A stretch of DNA of 64,000 nt from an uncultured Desulfobacter sp. (lineage in GTDB: Bacteria > Desulfobacterota > Desulfobacteria > Desulfobacterales > Desulfobacteraceae). The position numbers were made by a program, and so were the translations under genes. This document shows positions 45,186 through 53,790 of this stretch, piece by piece. Location of the stretch: contig NZ_OY762229.1 in NCBI RefSeq assembly GCF_963665355.1, positions 2,108,001 to 2,172,000 of the forward strand, written 5' to 3'. Below the pieces are notes generated by a model. It saw only the letters and a program-made list of their open reading frames with translations, made no database searches and was not told the DNA's origin. The stretch's first letter is position 1. Each line of letters starts with the position of its first letter.

Positions 45186-46082
45186 ATGACCGCAGAAATT
45201 ATTAGCGGAACCCAGATAAGCAAAACTATTCTGGCCGAAATTAAAGACGAGGTTGAGAAGATGAAGGCGAAACACGGGAAGGTGCCAGGTCTGGCCACCA
45301 TCCTTGTGGGCAAAAATCCGGCGTCTGTCAGCTATGTCACTTTGAAGGTCAAAACAGCTTTATCTGTTGGATTTAATGAAATTCAGGATGATCAGCCCGA
45401 AGATATTCCCGAAGCGGATCTTTTGGCTTTAATCGATAAATACAACAAAGATCCCGACATTCATGGTATTCTGGTTCAGTTGCCGTTGCCCGGGCATATT
45501 GACGAAAAAAAGGTGATTAATGCCATCAGTCCGGACAAGGATGTGGATGCCTTTCATCCCGTTAACGTCGGGCGTCTGATGATCTGCTGTGATAAAGCCA
45601 GATTCCTGCCCTGTACCCCGGCCGGTATACAGGAGTTGATTGTCCGTTCCGGCATACAGACATGTGGCGCCGAGGTCGTTGTGGTGGGGCGGTCCAATAT
45701 TGTCGGAAAGCCCATTGCCATGATGATGGCCCAGAAAAGTATTTGTGCCAATGCCACGGTCACCGTTGTTCATACACGGACCAAAAATCTTGCAGAGCAT
45801 TGCAAACGCGCTGATATTCTTATTGTTGCTGCCGGTGTGCCCGGCCTTGTTAAGCCCGAATGGATCAAGCCGGGTGCCACTGTCATTGACGTGGGCGTTA
45901 ACCGTGTGGGCGTAAATGAAACCACCGGAAAAGCAATTCTTAAAGGCGACGTGGATTTTGATGCCGCAAGAAAAATCGCAGGTAAAATCACCCCTGTTCC
46001 TGGTGGCGTGGGGCCCATGACCATTGCCATGCTTATGAAGAATACGCTGAAATCCGCCCAGTATGTCCTGGGGGATTTATAA
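45186..46082 (+). CDS. folD: Bifunctional methylene-THF dehydrogenase / methenyl-THF cyclohydrolase
   Basis: 298-residue NADP-linked FolD, the step next to Fhs. Seen: catalytic region ATILVGKNPASVSYVTLKV with the Lys and Tyr of the active site, QLPLPGHID, KDVDAFHPVNVG, VVGRSNIVGKP for the dinucleotide and the C-terminal PVPGGVGPMTIAML. The start at 45186 has AGGAGAAAGG ahead; an earlier frame start would add 23 residues not in the family. Confidence 0.96.
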   Translation: MTAEIISGTQISKTILAEIKDEVEKMKAKHGKVPGLATILVGKNPASVSYVTLKVKTALSVGFNEIQDDQPEDIPEADLLALIDKYNKDPDIHGILVQLPLPGHIDEKKVINAISPDKDVDAFHPVNVGRLMICCDKARFLPCTPAGIQELIVRSGIQTCGAEVVVVGRSNIVGKPIAMMMAQKSICANATVTVVHTRTKNLAEHCKRADILIVAAGVPGLVKPEWIKPGATVIDVGVNRVGVNETTGKAILKGDVDFDAARKIAGKITPVPGGVGPMTIAMLMKNTLKSAQYVLGDL

Positions 46083-46101
46083 AAAACACAAAGGAGGAAA
46101 A

Positions 46102-46413
46102 ATGGCTCAAGGTGATGGATTCATAATGAACGAAGAGCAAACTGGCGGGCCGGCTTCGGGAAGCAAGTTGCCCAGGATCGATTTTTCAAGTTTTATTTTG
46201 TCGTTGTATTCGTCCGGCCTTGTGCAGTTGGGTAAAGTGGAGGATCCCTCCACCGGAAAAAAAACAAAAGACCTGGAGATGGCCAAGCATACCATTGATA
46301 TGATTGCCATGCTCCAGAAAAAAACATCGGGCAACCTTACCGGGGATGAGAGTAATTTGCTCAAAGCTTTGCTCAGTGAGCTGCGCATGGCATATGTGGA
46401 GGCCAAAGCCTGA
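46102..46413 (+). CDS. DUF1844 family protein
   Basis: 103 residues, start at 46102 with AAGGAGG ahead. The domain is visible as IDFSSFILSLYSSGLVQLG ... AKHTIDMIAMLQKKTSGNLT and ending LLSELRMAYVEA. DUF1844 proteins are short, helical and of unknown function, common in delta-proteobacteria, often next to folD or ispE. Its stop overlaps the ispE start as TGATG. Confidence 0.85.
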   Translation: MAQGDGFIMNEEQTGGPASGSKLPRIDFSSFILSLYSSGLVQLGKVEDPSTGKKTKDLEMAKHTIDMIAMLQKKTSGNLTGDESNLLKALLSELRMAYVEAKA

Positions 46414-47303
46414 TGCAGGTGCACCTTTCCCCTGCAAAAATAAATTTATTTCTTTACGTTACGGGCAGGCGGGCAGATGGTTACCATGAACTGTTTTCCC
46501 TCATGGCTCCTTTGACACTTGCCGACCGCATAGAAATTGTCCGGGAGGGCAAAGGGATCAAAGCTGTGTGCAGTCACCCGGATGTTCCTGAAGATGACGG
46601 TAATCTGGCATGCCGGGCGGCAGCACTTTTCAGGTCGGTTATGATTGACAGGAGGGCTGATTGTGTCTTTGAGCATCTGACGATTCATATTGAAAAAAAA
46701 ATCCCTGTATGCGGCGGGCTTGGCGGGGGCAGTTCCAATGCCGCCTGTGTGCTGCTGGCCTTGAATAATGCATGTGAAACGCCTTTGTCCACAGACGAGC
46801 TGATGCGTTTGGGTTTGACCCTGGGGGCTGATGTGCCTTTTTTTATTTTCAACAGGCCTGCCTTTGCTTCCGGCGTGGGGGAAAAGCTTGTGCCCTGCAG
46901 GCAGTTGCCGCCTTTGTGGGTGATTGTTGTAAATCCCGGAGTGCCGTCCTCAACCGTAAATGTTTTCAGAAAGTTAGAATTTGGATTGACATTTACTCCA
47001 TCCTATATTATAAAACCGAGTCCGAATGCGTTGCCATTCGGAGAAAAGCTTGATGGCAGGGAGATTTTGCATAATGATCTTGAAATACCAGCATGCAAAT
47101 TATACCCTGAGATCGGTTCGGCAAAAAGAGAGATGGCGTTGTTGTTGCAGAGAAATGTATACATGTCTGGAAGCGGCTCGTCGATTTTTGCCCTCTATTC
47201 GGACCAGGACACGGCCGAAAGGGATTATGAACAGTTGTCACAGGCCCGGTCAGAGAATATGAAATTTATTATTCTGTCCAGGATCAAGCTTTGGGATAGT
47301 TAA
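46413..47303 (+). CDS. ispE: 4-diphosphocytidyl-2-C-methyl-D-erythritol kinase
   Basis: 296-residue GHMP kinase of the MEP isoprenoid pathway, which also supplies undecaprenyl carriers. Seen: SPAKINLFLYVTGRRADGYHEL at the N-terminus in outline (AKINLFL, DGYHEL), the ATP loop VCGGLGGGSSNAACVL, and the C-terminal MSGSGSSIFALY. Followed after 16 bases by tRNA-Gln. Confidence 0.94.
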   Translation: MQVHLSPAKINLFLYVTGRRADGYHELFSLMAPLTLADRIEIVREGKGIKAVCSHPDVPEDDGNLACRAAALFRSVMIDRRADCVFEHLTIHIEKKIPVCGGLGGGSSNAACVLLALNNACETPLSTDELMRLGLTLGADVPFFIFNRPAFASGVGEKLVPCRQLPPLWVIVVNPGVPSSTVNVFRKLEFGLTFTPSYIIKPSPNALPFGEKLDGREILHNDLEIPACKLYPEIGSAKREMALLLQRNVYMSGSGSSIFALYSDQDTAERDYEQLSQARSENMKFIILSRIKLWDS

Positions 47304-47319
47304 TGAACAAAAAAAGTTT

Positions 47320-47394
47320 TGGGGCGTCGTCAAGCGGTAAGACACAGGGTTTTGATCCCTGCATCCAGAGGTTCGAATCCTCTCGCCCCAGCCA
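47320..47394 (+). tRNA. tRNA-Gln (anticodon TTG)
   Basis: Acceptor TGGGGCG pairs with CGCCCCA; anticodon arm CAGGG-TTTTGAT-CCCTG gives anticodon TTG; T arm AGAGG-TTCGAAT-CCTCT. Discriminator G and CCA are encoded (47391-47394). Sits between ispE and prs, a common order in delta-proteobacteria. Confidence 0.96.
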
Positions 47395-47440
47395 AAAATA
47401 TTAAAGGGCCAGAAATGGTTGGAAAACAAAGAGGTCTATT

Positions 47441-48379
47441 ATGAACGGCCTGTCAATTTTTGCCGGAAATTCGAATGTTCCCCTTGCGGAAAGAATATCG
47501 GAATATCTGGCCAAACCCCTCGGGCGATTAAAGGTCAATCGGTTCAGTGACGGGGAGACCCAGGTCGAGATTCATGAAAATGTACGTCGGCGGGAAGTCT
47601 ACGTCATTCAATCCACATGCAAACCTGTTAATGACAATCTGGTGGAGCTTCTCCTGCTTGTCGATGCCTTCAGGCGTTCTTCTGCTGCCCGGGTCACCGC
47701 CGTCATTCCCTATTTCGGATATTCCCGTCAGGATAAGAAAGTGGCTCCCCGGGTGCCCATCAGTGCCAAGGTGGTCGCAGAGCTTCTTGAAACAACCGGT
47801 GTTGACAGGGTTATCACCATGGATCTTCATGCTGGGCAGATTCAGGGTTTTTTCAACGTGCCCGTGGATAATCTTTATGCAGCCCCGATAATAATAGATG
47901 ATATAAAGACTCGTTTCAGCGGCGATATCGTTGTGGTTTCTCCGGATGCAGGCGGTGTGGAGCGGGCCAGGGCCTATGCCAAGCGTCTGGATGCCGGTCT
48001 TGCCATTGTGGATAAACGCCGCAGTGCGCCGAATCAGGCCAAAGCAATGGCGATTATTGGGGATGTAAGGGACAAAATCGCCCTGGTTATTGATGACATG
48101 GTGGATACTGCCGGGACCCTGACCGAGGCTGCCAGCGTCATCAGGGAAAAGGGCGCCAGGGAAGTGCATGCCTATTGTACTCACCCTGTATTGTCAGGTC
48201 CGGCCATTGACAGAATAACACAATCATCCTTGAGCTCCCTTGTTGCAACGGATACCGTCCCCTTGTCTGAAGCGGCTTGTTCCTGTGGCAAGATTAAGAC
48301 GCTTTCCGTTGCAAAACTTGTCGGAGAGGCCATTATGCGCAGCTACAGGGGAGATTCTGTAAATTCTTTATTTGTATAA
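47441..48379 (+). CDS. prs: Ribose-phosphate pyrophosphokinase
   Basis: 312-residue PRPP synthase, supplying PRPP to nucleotide (including PyrE), histidine and NAD synthesis. Seen: [14 protein letters not shown]-binding [11 protein letters not shown], metal site [11 protein letters not shown], and the PRPP motif [16 protein letters not shown] lies ahead of the ATG. Typical length. Confidence 0.97.
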   Translation: MNGLSIFAGNSNVPLAERISEYLAKPLGRLKVNRFSDGETQVEIHENVRRREVYVIQSTCKPVNDNLVELLLLVDAFRRSSAARVTAVIPYFGYSRQDKKVAPRVPISAKVVAELLETTGVDRVITMDLHAGQIQGFFNVPVDNLYAAPIIIDDIKTRFSGDIVVVSPDAGGVERARAYAKRLDAGLAIVDKRRSAPNQAKAMAIIGDVRDKIALVIDDMVDTAGTLTEAASVIREKGAREVHAYCTHPVLSGPAIDRITQSSLSSLVATDTVPLSEAACSCGKIKTLSVAKLVGEAIMRSYRGDSVNSLFV

Positions 48380-48440
48380 AAGGGTATATTTGATCAATCT
48401 GCTTTTTTCGTGAAAAAAAGCGGGTATGAAAGGTTTAAAA

Positions 48441-49046
48441 ATGGAACTTATAGAATTAAATGCAGCAAAAAGAGAAGGCACCGGCAAGGGTGCTGCCAGA
48501 AAATTACGGGCAAAGAATGCCATTCCCGGCATTGTGTATGGCGCAAAAAGCGAGCCTGTAAAAGTTTCTGTTGATGTTCATACTTTTGATAAAGTGATCA
48601 GGGAAAACGGTACCACAGGTCTTTTTTTTGATCTGAAAGTCGAAGGCGATGCCGGCAAAATGGTTATGCTCAAAGAGATTCAGATGGATCCCTTTGGCCT
48701 GCGCTACCAGCATATTGATTTTCACCAAATTGATATGGATGCATTAGTGTCCGTCGTTGTCCCGGTTGAAACCGAAGGTGTCTGTGTCGGCGTAAAGGAT
48801 GGCGGAATGCTCCAGATTATCCGGCGTGAGCTTGAAGTGGTGTGTAAACCTAAAGATACCCCGGAAAGTGTTAAGCTTGATATTTCAGCACTGGAGATCG
48901 GAGACTCGATTCATGTGGCAGATATTGATCTGGGTGCCGAAATAGAAATACCGTTTGATTCCAATTTTACCGTAGTTACCATTGTTCCGCCTGAGTCCGG
49001 TTCAGGAGACGATGAAGGTGAAGATTCCGAAGTTGGTGCCGAATAA
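48441..49046 (+). CDS. rplY: 50S ribosomal protein L25 (Ctc form)
   Basis: 201-residue 5S-rRNA-binding protein of the long CTC type with a C-terminal beta domain. Seen: AAKREGTGKGAARKLRAKN, IPGIVYG and RYQHIDFHQID. An acidic tail (SGDDEGEDSEVGAE) ends the protein. The start at 48441 is chosen over 48426 because GAAAGG is then well placed. Confidence 0.94.
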   Translation: MELIELNAAKREGTGKGAARKLRAKNAIPGIVYGAKSEPVKVSVDVHTFDKVIRENGTTGLFFDLKVEGDAGKMVMLKEIQMDPFGLRYQHIDFHQIDMDALVSVVVPVETEGVCVGVKDGGMLQIIRRELEVVCKPKDTPESVKLDISALEIGDSIHVADIDLGAEIEIPFDSNFTVVTIVPPESGSGDDEGEDSEVGAE

Positions 49047-49086
49047 ACACAACAGCTCTATCACGTTGGTGTTTTATTCTTTTTTT
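49046..49086 (+). terminator. Possible terminator after rplY
   Basis: AACACAAC and GTTGGTGTT pair with one bulge around a 11-base loop, followed by TTATTCTTTTTTTG. The stem is AT-rich and modest, so it may be leaky into pth. Confidence 0.5.
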
Positions 49087-49126
49087 GTTTTAAGCAGTTC
49101 TTAGTTTCAGATTGTTGTAAGTGGTC

Positions 49127-49705
49127 ATGGCTGACGCAAAACGATTATTAGCGGGTCTGGGGAATCCTGGTGATCAGTACTCCCGGACCCGTCATAATAT
49201 TGGCTTTGATGTGGTTGATGCTTTGGCGGATCGGGCCGGATGCCGTGGGTACAAGGAAAAGTTCAATGCTGCCTACATCGGCGCACGTATGGGGCTCCAG
49301 GATATTCTTCTGGTCAAGCCCCTTTCTTATATGAATCTGAGCGGTATACCCATTCAAAAGCTGGCCGCCTATTTCAAAATCGGTATAGAAGATATCATTG
49401 TTGTCCATGATGATATGGATCTTGCCTTTGGACAAATAAAGATTGTTCAGGGCAGGGGGCATGGCGGCCATAACGGTATCCGCTCAATTATTGATGCGTT
49501 TGGTCAAAAGGCATGTGTCCGGGTTCGGGTGGGTATCGGCCGGCCTGAAAGCGACGGGTCCGTGACCGGACATGTTCTTGGTAAATATACCCCGGATGAG
49601 CAGGCTCGTCTGGATCAGATTATTCATGATGCCTGCCAAGCCTGTCTGGCTATTCTGGAAAAAGGGGTAGTCAAGGCCATGAATCTCGTTAATTCCTCCC
49701 GATAG
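49127..49705 (+). CDS. pth: Peptidyl-tRNA hydrolase
   Basis: 192-residue enzyme recycling peptidyl-tRNA. Seen: GLGNPGDQYSRTRHNIGFD with the catalytic His, KPLSYMNLSG, HDDMDLAFG and GHGGHNGIRSI. ATG at 49127 is preferred; a GTG two codons earlier is possible. Follows rplY as in many bacteria. Confidence 0.96.
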   Translation: MADAKRLLAGLGNPGDQYSRTRHNIGFDVVDALADRAGCRGYKEKFNAAYIGARMGLQDILLVKPLSYMNLSGIPIQKLAAYFKIGIEDIIVVHDDMDLAFGQIKIVQGRGHGGHNGIRSIIDAFGQKACVRVRVGIGRPESDGSVTGHVLGKYTPDEQARLDQIIHDACQACLAILEKGVVKAMNLVNSSR

Positions 49706-49945
49706 CAAGTTTTTCTCTTTTCTTCAGAAGCTTATTCTTTTTTTAAATTACTGGTTCAATTATTGTTTGACTCGTGCGTCAGCGGGTTTTTTTAGTTTAT
49801 TCGTATTGCTGCACAGTTTCAGATTGGACAAGATCTGTGTCCTGGAGTCCTTTCTGCAAATTAATTGAGTTGACAATATTGTTTAGATGTGGTTCTCTGC
49901 CTGAGAATGGATAACTTGTATCAAAATATAATAAGGTAGGCATAA

Positions 49946-50482
49946 ATGGCAAAACAATCTGGGGCAACCAAGGCTAAAGAAACTGGCAAGTCAACCAAAA
50001 AAGCATTTTCAAAGGGCGACATGGCGGTCTATCCTGCACACGGTGTCGGCTGTATTGAGTCCATCGAAAGTCAGGAGATCAATGGGTTTACCATGAATTT
50101 TTATATGATGAAAATTGTGGAAAACGGGATGACAATCATGATCCCTACATCCAATGTTGAATCCGTAGGTTTGCGGGAGGTGATTCCTGAGACTGAAGTG
50201 CCCCAGGTCTACGAAGTGATGCAGAAAAAAGCCCAGGCCAGTGACAATCAAACCTGGAACCGTCGTTACAGAGAGTATATGGATAAGATCAAAACCGGTT
50301 CCATTTATGATGTGGCCGAGGTGTTCAGGGATCTTTTCCAGCTTAAGCTTGAAAAGGACCTTAGTTTTGGTGAAAGAAAACTTCTTGATACAGCCCAGAA
50401 TCTTTTGGTTCAGGAACTTTCCATGGCCAAAGACGTTGATGAAGCGCTCATGATCAAAGAGATTGAGAATCTATTCAATTAA
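49946..50482 (+). CDS. CarD/CdnL family RNA polymerase-binding regulator
   Basis: 178 residues. After a basic, low-complexity start (ATKAKETGKSTKK) comes the RNA polymerase-interacting domain (FSKGDMAVYPAHGVGCIESI ... MMKIVENGMTIMIPTSNVESVGLR), then the helical DNA-binding half (NRRYREYMDKIKTG ... ERKLLDTAQNLLVQELS). CarD/CdnL proteins stabilise open promoter complexes at rRNA and growth genes. AAGGTAGG lies ahead of the ATG. Followed by a clear terminator. Confidence 0.92.
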   Translation: MAKQSGATKAKETGKSTKKAFSKGDMAVYPAHGVGCIESIESQEINGFTMNFYMMKIVENGMTIMIPTSNVESVGLREVIPETEVPQVYEVMQKKAQASDNQTWNRRYREYMDKIKTGSIYDVAEVFRDLFQLKLEKDLSFGERKLLDTAQNLLVQELSMAKDVDEALMIKEIENLFN

Positions 50483-50513
50483 ATACCCTAATTTCTATAT
50501 TACAAATATAAAT

Positions 50514-50546
50514 AAAACCGGCAGATGTCACTCTCTGCCGGTTTTA
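50514..50546 (+). terminator. Rho-independent terminator after the carD-type gene
   Basis: AAAACCGGCAGA pairs with TCTGCCGGTTTT around TGTCACTC; it is followed by ATGATTTTTT. The strong 12-bp stem lies between the carD-type gene and rluD. Its symmetry lets it work in both directions. Confidence 0.85.
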
Positions 50547-50555
50547 TGATTTTTT

Positions 50556-51515
50556 ATGCACATAAAAATAGAAATTTCTTCGGATCAGGCAGGGCTAAGG
50601 CTTGATCAGGTCGTCGCGGATTCAAAGCCCCAGATTTCCCGCTCCATAGCTGCGCGCCTGATTTCCACAGGAGCCATTCTGGTAAACCAAACGACCAAGC
50701 GTCCCGGGTATAAAGTTAAGCCCAAAGACCTGGTTGACGGGGAAGCGCCCTCACCGGATCATCAGGATATAAAACCTCTTGTGCCGGAATCCATCCCTTT
50801 GAATATCCTTTACGAGGATGACTATATCCTGATGATTGATAAGCCCCCAGGCCTTGTGGTGCATCCCGGGGCAGGAAACGATTCCGGCACCCTGGTGAAC
50901 GCTCTGGCTGCTCATCATTCCGGCTTCAGGGAACAAAGCTGGGGCATGGACAGGCCAGGCATTGTTCACCGGTTGGACAAAGATACCTCCGGATTGATGG
51001 TCATTGCCAAAACAGTGGGGTCCCTTGAATTTCTCCAAAAGGAGTTTAAGCAAAGGCGAGTGGAAAAGCATTACCTGGTCTTGGCCAGGGGAGAAAGTAT
51101 TCCGGATTCAGGGGTGATTGAGCGCCCCATTGGACGGCATCCTCACCATCGCAAACGAATGACCGTGATGGAAGAAAACGGCAGATACGCAAAAACCCGG
51201 TTCAGTGTCATAAAACGTTTTGATTCGGGGTGTCTTATGGATGTCCGGCTTTATACCGGCAGAACCCATCAGATTCGCGTCCATTTTTATGACCAGGGTA
51301 TGCCCCTTTTCGGTGACAGTATTTACCAGAATCGAACGTTTAGGAAAAAAGATCCCGGGGTGCCGCGTCAGATGCTTCACTCCTGGACCTTGTCTTTCCG
51401 TCATCCCTATTCGGGTGTGCGTCTTTTTTTTGAAGCCCCCATGCCCGAAGATTTCAAAACCACTTTGCTCTATCTGTCCCGGGGGGGCCCGGTAAAATCT
51501 GTGAATCAGGGCTGA
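50556..51515 (+). CDS. rluD: 23S rRNA pseudouridine synthase RluD-type
   Basis: 319 residues: S4 RNA-binding domain (RLDQVVADSKPQISRSIAARL) then the RluA-family catalytic domain with HRLDKDTSGLMV (catalytic Asp), VVHPGAGNDSGTLVNAL and LYTGRTHQIRVH. Probably RluD (helix 69 of 23S rRNA); RluC-type specificity is not excluded. Its 3' end overlaps the oppositely oriented methyltransferase gene by 10 bases. Confidence 0.92.
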   Translation: MHIKIEISSDQAGLRLDQVVADSKPQISRSIAARLISTGAILVNQTTKRPGYKVKPKDLVDGEAPSPDHQDIKPLVPESIPLNILYEDDYILMIDKPPGLVVHPGAGNDSGTLVNALAAHHSGFREQSWGMDRPGIVHRLDKDTSGLMVIAKTVGSLEFLQKEFKQRRVEKHYLVLARGESIPDSGVIERPIGRHPHHRKRMTVMEENGRYAKTRFSVIKRFDSGCLMDVRLYTGRTHQIRVHFYDQGMPLFGDSIYQNRTFRKKDPGVPRQMLHSWTLSFRHPYSGVRLFFEAPMPEDFKTTLLYLSRGGPVKSVNQG

Positions 51516-52264
51516 TTTGATCTGCGCTGGGATTCGGTCCAGTCAATGCGGCTTAAAAGCCCCCGGATAATTCTGACATCCCTTGATGACAAGCCCGCAT
51601 TGGAAAAAATCCTGCGATAGGTCCGCAGCAAATGATCCGGGTTCTGGGAGTCAAGATAATCAATATCTAACAGCGTTTTTTTCATATGCATAAACATGGA
51701 TTCAAGTTCTTCTCCCGGGGCAGGGTCTTTGACCCCGGGGTCATGGAAATTTTTTGCAGCCCCGGATTTAAGGGATGCTTCGTACAGCAGAACTGCCAGG
51801 GAGTGGCTCAGATTCATGGACGGGTAGGCGTCATGGGTGGGGATGGTGATAAAATATCGGCACAGATCCAGGTCCTTTGTTTCAAGACCGGTATCCTCGG
51901 GTCCCATCACCAGGGCACTGTGGTGTTCCTGCTTCTGGGCCTCTATCTGGGTCCCTGCCGTGGCAGGCGTTAAAAAACCTTTTCTGTATTTGCCGAACCT
52001 GCGGGTGGTGCCGTAGGCGGAATGGACGTCAGAAAGTGCCTGTTCCAGGGTTTCAAAAATGCGTGCCTGTTCAAGAATATGAAAGGCGGACAGGGCCATT
52101 TTTTTTGCATCAAGGGATTTGTAGTGGCTGCACGGGCTGACCAGGCGTAAACGGGTACAGCCGAAATTCATCATAACCCGGCATACGGCACCAATATTAA
52201 TGGGTCCCTGGGGGCGGACCAGGATAATACTGAGATGGTCCATGGTATTTTGATCTTTGAGCAT
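51506..52264 (-). CDS. TrmJ/SpoU family RNA 2'-O-methyltransferase
   Basis: 252-residue SPOUT methyltransferase. Seen: LVRPQGPINIGAVCRVMMNFG (motif 1, split here for its Asn-Ile-Gly core), LVMGPEDTGLE (motif 2) and PSMNLSHSLAVLLYE (motif 3, SAM-knot). A C-terminal helical extension fits TrmJ, which methylates position 32 of several tRNAs; the substrate is not proved. The start may be 52264 or the ATG at 52243; neither has a good ribosome site. Follows dtd by 7 bases. Confidence 0.85.
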   Translation of the reverse strand: MLKDQNTMDHLSIILVRPQGPINIGAVCRVMMNFGCTRLRLVSPCSHYKSLDAKKMALSAFHILEQARIFETLEQALSDVHSAYGTTRRFGKYRKGFLTPATAGTQIEAQKQEHHSALVMGPEDTGLETKDLDLCRYFITIPTHDAYPSMNLSHSLAVLLYEASLKSGAAKNFHDPGVKDPAPGEELESMFMHMKKTLLDIDYLDSQNPDHLLRTYRRIFSNAGLSSRDVRIIRGLLSRIDWTESQRRSNQP

Positions 52265-52271
52265 TGGATTT

Positions 52272-52718
52272 TCAGTTTCCCGGGGATTCCAGAATCAGGG
52301 TGACAGGCCCCTGATTGATTAATGATACATCCATATTGGCCTGGAACCTGCCTTTTTTTACGTCCACACCCAGTGAGGCAGCCCTTGCGGCAAAAAAACG
52401 GTAAAGCCGGCATGCGGGCTCAGGGGGGGCTGCATCCGTGAACGAGGGCCGGCGTCCCCTGCGGCAGTCTGCCATAATCGTAAACTGGGAGACCACCAGA
52501 AGCTCTCCTTTGACATCAAGCAGAGACCGGTTCATTTTATTGTTGTCATCTTCAAAAATTCTCAAGTTGATGATTTTGTCCACCAGATATTCAGCATCTT
52601 TTTCCTTGTCCCCATGGGCAACGCCCAAAAGCACCACAAGTCCTGTTCCAATGCTGGATATAATGGTGTTGTCTACTGTCACATGGGCTTGTTTTACCCT
52701 TTGAACAACGGCTTTCAT
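52272..52718 (-). CDS. dtd: D-aminoacyl-tRNA deacylase
   Basis: 148-residue Dtd, which removes D-amino acids (and glycine mischarged on tRNA-Ala) from tRNA. Seen: AVVQRVKQAHVTVDN at the N-terminus, the catalytic SQFT in VVSQFTIMADCRRGRRPSF, and the cross-subunit NQGPVT motif near the end. Typical length. In line with the TrmJ-type gene downstream and the PHP gene upstream. Confidence 0.95.
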   Translation of the reverse strand: MKAVVQRVKQAHVTVDNTIISSIGTGLVVLLGVAHGDKEKDAEYLVDKIINLRIFEDDNNKMNRSLLDVKGELLVVSQFTIMADCRRGRRPSFTDAAPPEPACRLYRFFAARAASLGVDVKKGRFQANMDVSLINQGPVTLILESPGN

Positions 52719-52763
52719 GGGTTTCCTTAAAAATTGTCTGGTTTAAATCTATTGGATAACAAT

Positions 52764-53618
52764 TCAGGCGGGCGTCATACATCGGGGGATGGGCCAGCTT
52801 GTGGAAAAGCCCAAGTCTCTTAATGACTTCACAGCGCTGTCTATGAACCTGCCGGCCTGTTCCTTGCTGTGTGAGTCATCCCCGGGGACCACGGGGATTT
52901 CCAAGGCCTTTGCCCTGGCCAGAATTGACGGGGCAAGGTAAGGTGCTTTTTCTCCCCGGACAAGGGGGCGCTGATTGTAATCCAGTATCAGCCCTAAGTT
53001 TTTTATCACAGCAAGATTACGTTCAATGCGCCTGGCGATTTCAGGTTTCCCCAGCCGTGTTTCAAAGTCAGGGTCATAAATGCGTATAAGATCAAAATGG
53101 CCCACAACAAAGGGGTGCAGGTCCAGTATCATTTCATACTGGGCGTCAAAATAGGCCATGTACATGTTGTCAAGACCATTGAGATGTTCTGCAATGGCCT
53201 CGTAATCCTGCCGGGAATAGTCAAAGCACCTGTCCCCTATATGATGAACCGAGCCCACAATATAGTCGGGACGAAATTCTTTGATCAAAGATCGCACCCG
53301 GGCAGGGCTTCCGGTGACGGTTTCGGTTTCAAATCCCTTGAAAATCCGGATATCTGATTTGTATTTCTGTTTAAGTCGTTCGAGCTCAAGGAAATATTTT
53401 GAAAATCTTTCCTCAAGGTCCTTGAGCGAAAGGCCTTGCATAAGCTCATCCGGGTAGAGAAACCGGTGAGCAGGCGGAGGCATGTGCTCGCTGATGCCCA
53501 CGGCTTTAAACCCTTTGCTGATATAGGCCTTTACAAGGTCTTCGAGGCTGTCCTGGGCATGGCAGCAGAACTGGCCGCAATGACCGCCATGGAGGGATAT
53601 GAGTTTTGAATCAATCAT
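52764..53618 (-). CDS. PHP-family histidinol-phosphatase-like hydrolase
   Basis: 284 residues with the PHP fold signatures: HGGHCGQFCCHAQDSLEDLV near the N-terminus, AVGISEHMPPP, GFETETV, IVGSVHHIGD, and near the end VPGDDSHSKEQAG. These are the metal-binding His, Glu and Asp of HisJ/HisK-type histidinol-phosphatases. HisJ (last-but-one step of histidine synthesis) is the likely role; no his genes are nearby. The ATG at 53618 is preferred over an upstream TTG. Confidence 0.8.
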   Translation of the reverse strand: MIDSKLISLHGGHCGQFCCHAQDSLEDLVKAYISKGFKAVGISEHMPPPAHRFLYPDELMQGLSLKDLEERFSKYFLELERLKQKYKSDIRIFKGFETETVTGSPARVRSLIKEFRPDYIVGSVHHIGDRCFDYSRQDYEAIAEHLNGLDNMYMAYFDAQYEMILDLHPFVVGHFDLIRIYDPDFETRLGKPEIARRIERNLAVIKNLGLILDYNQRPLVRGEKAPYLAPSILARAKALEIPVVPGDDSHSKEQAGRFIDSAVKSLRDLGFSTSWPIPRCMTPA

Positions 53619-53790
53619 TGTAGCGGACTTTACCACCAAGCCGGGTTTAAAATCAAGTTTACGGGTTTAAAGGGTTGATGACAAGAAACCGGAAACAGGA
53701 TACAAAAGAGACGTCGGCCGGCACCTGTTTTATGAATAACTCTTTGATGCAAAATGATTTTTTTTAAGTCATGGCTCCAGGTAGATTTTT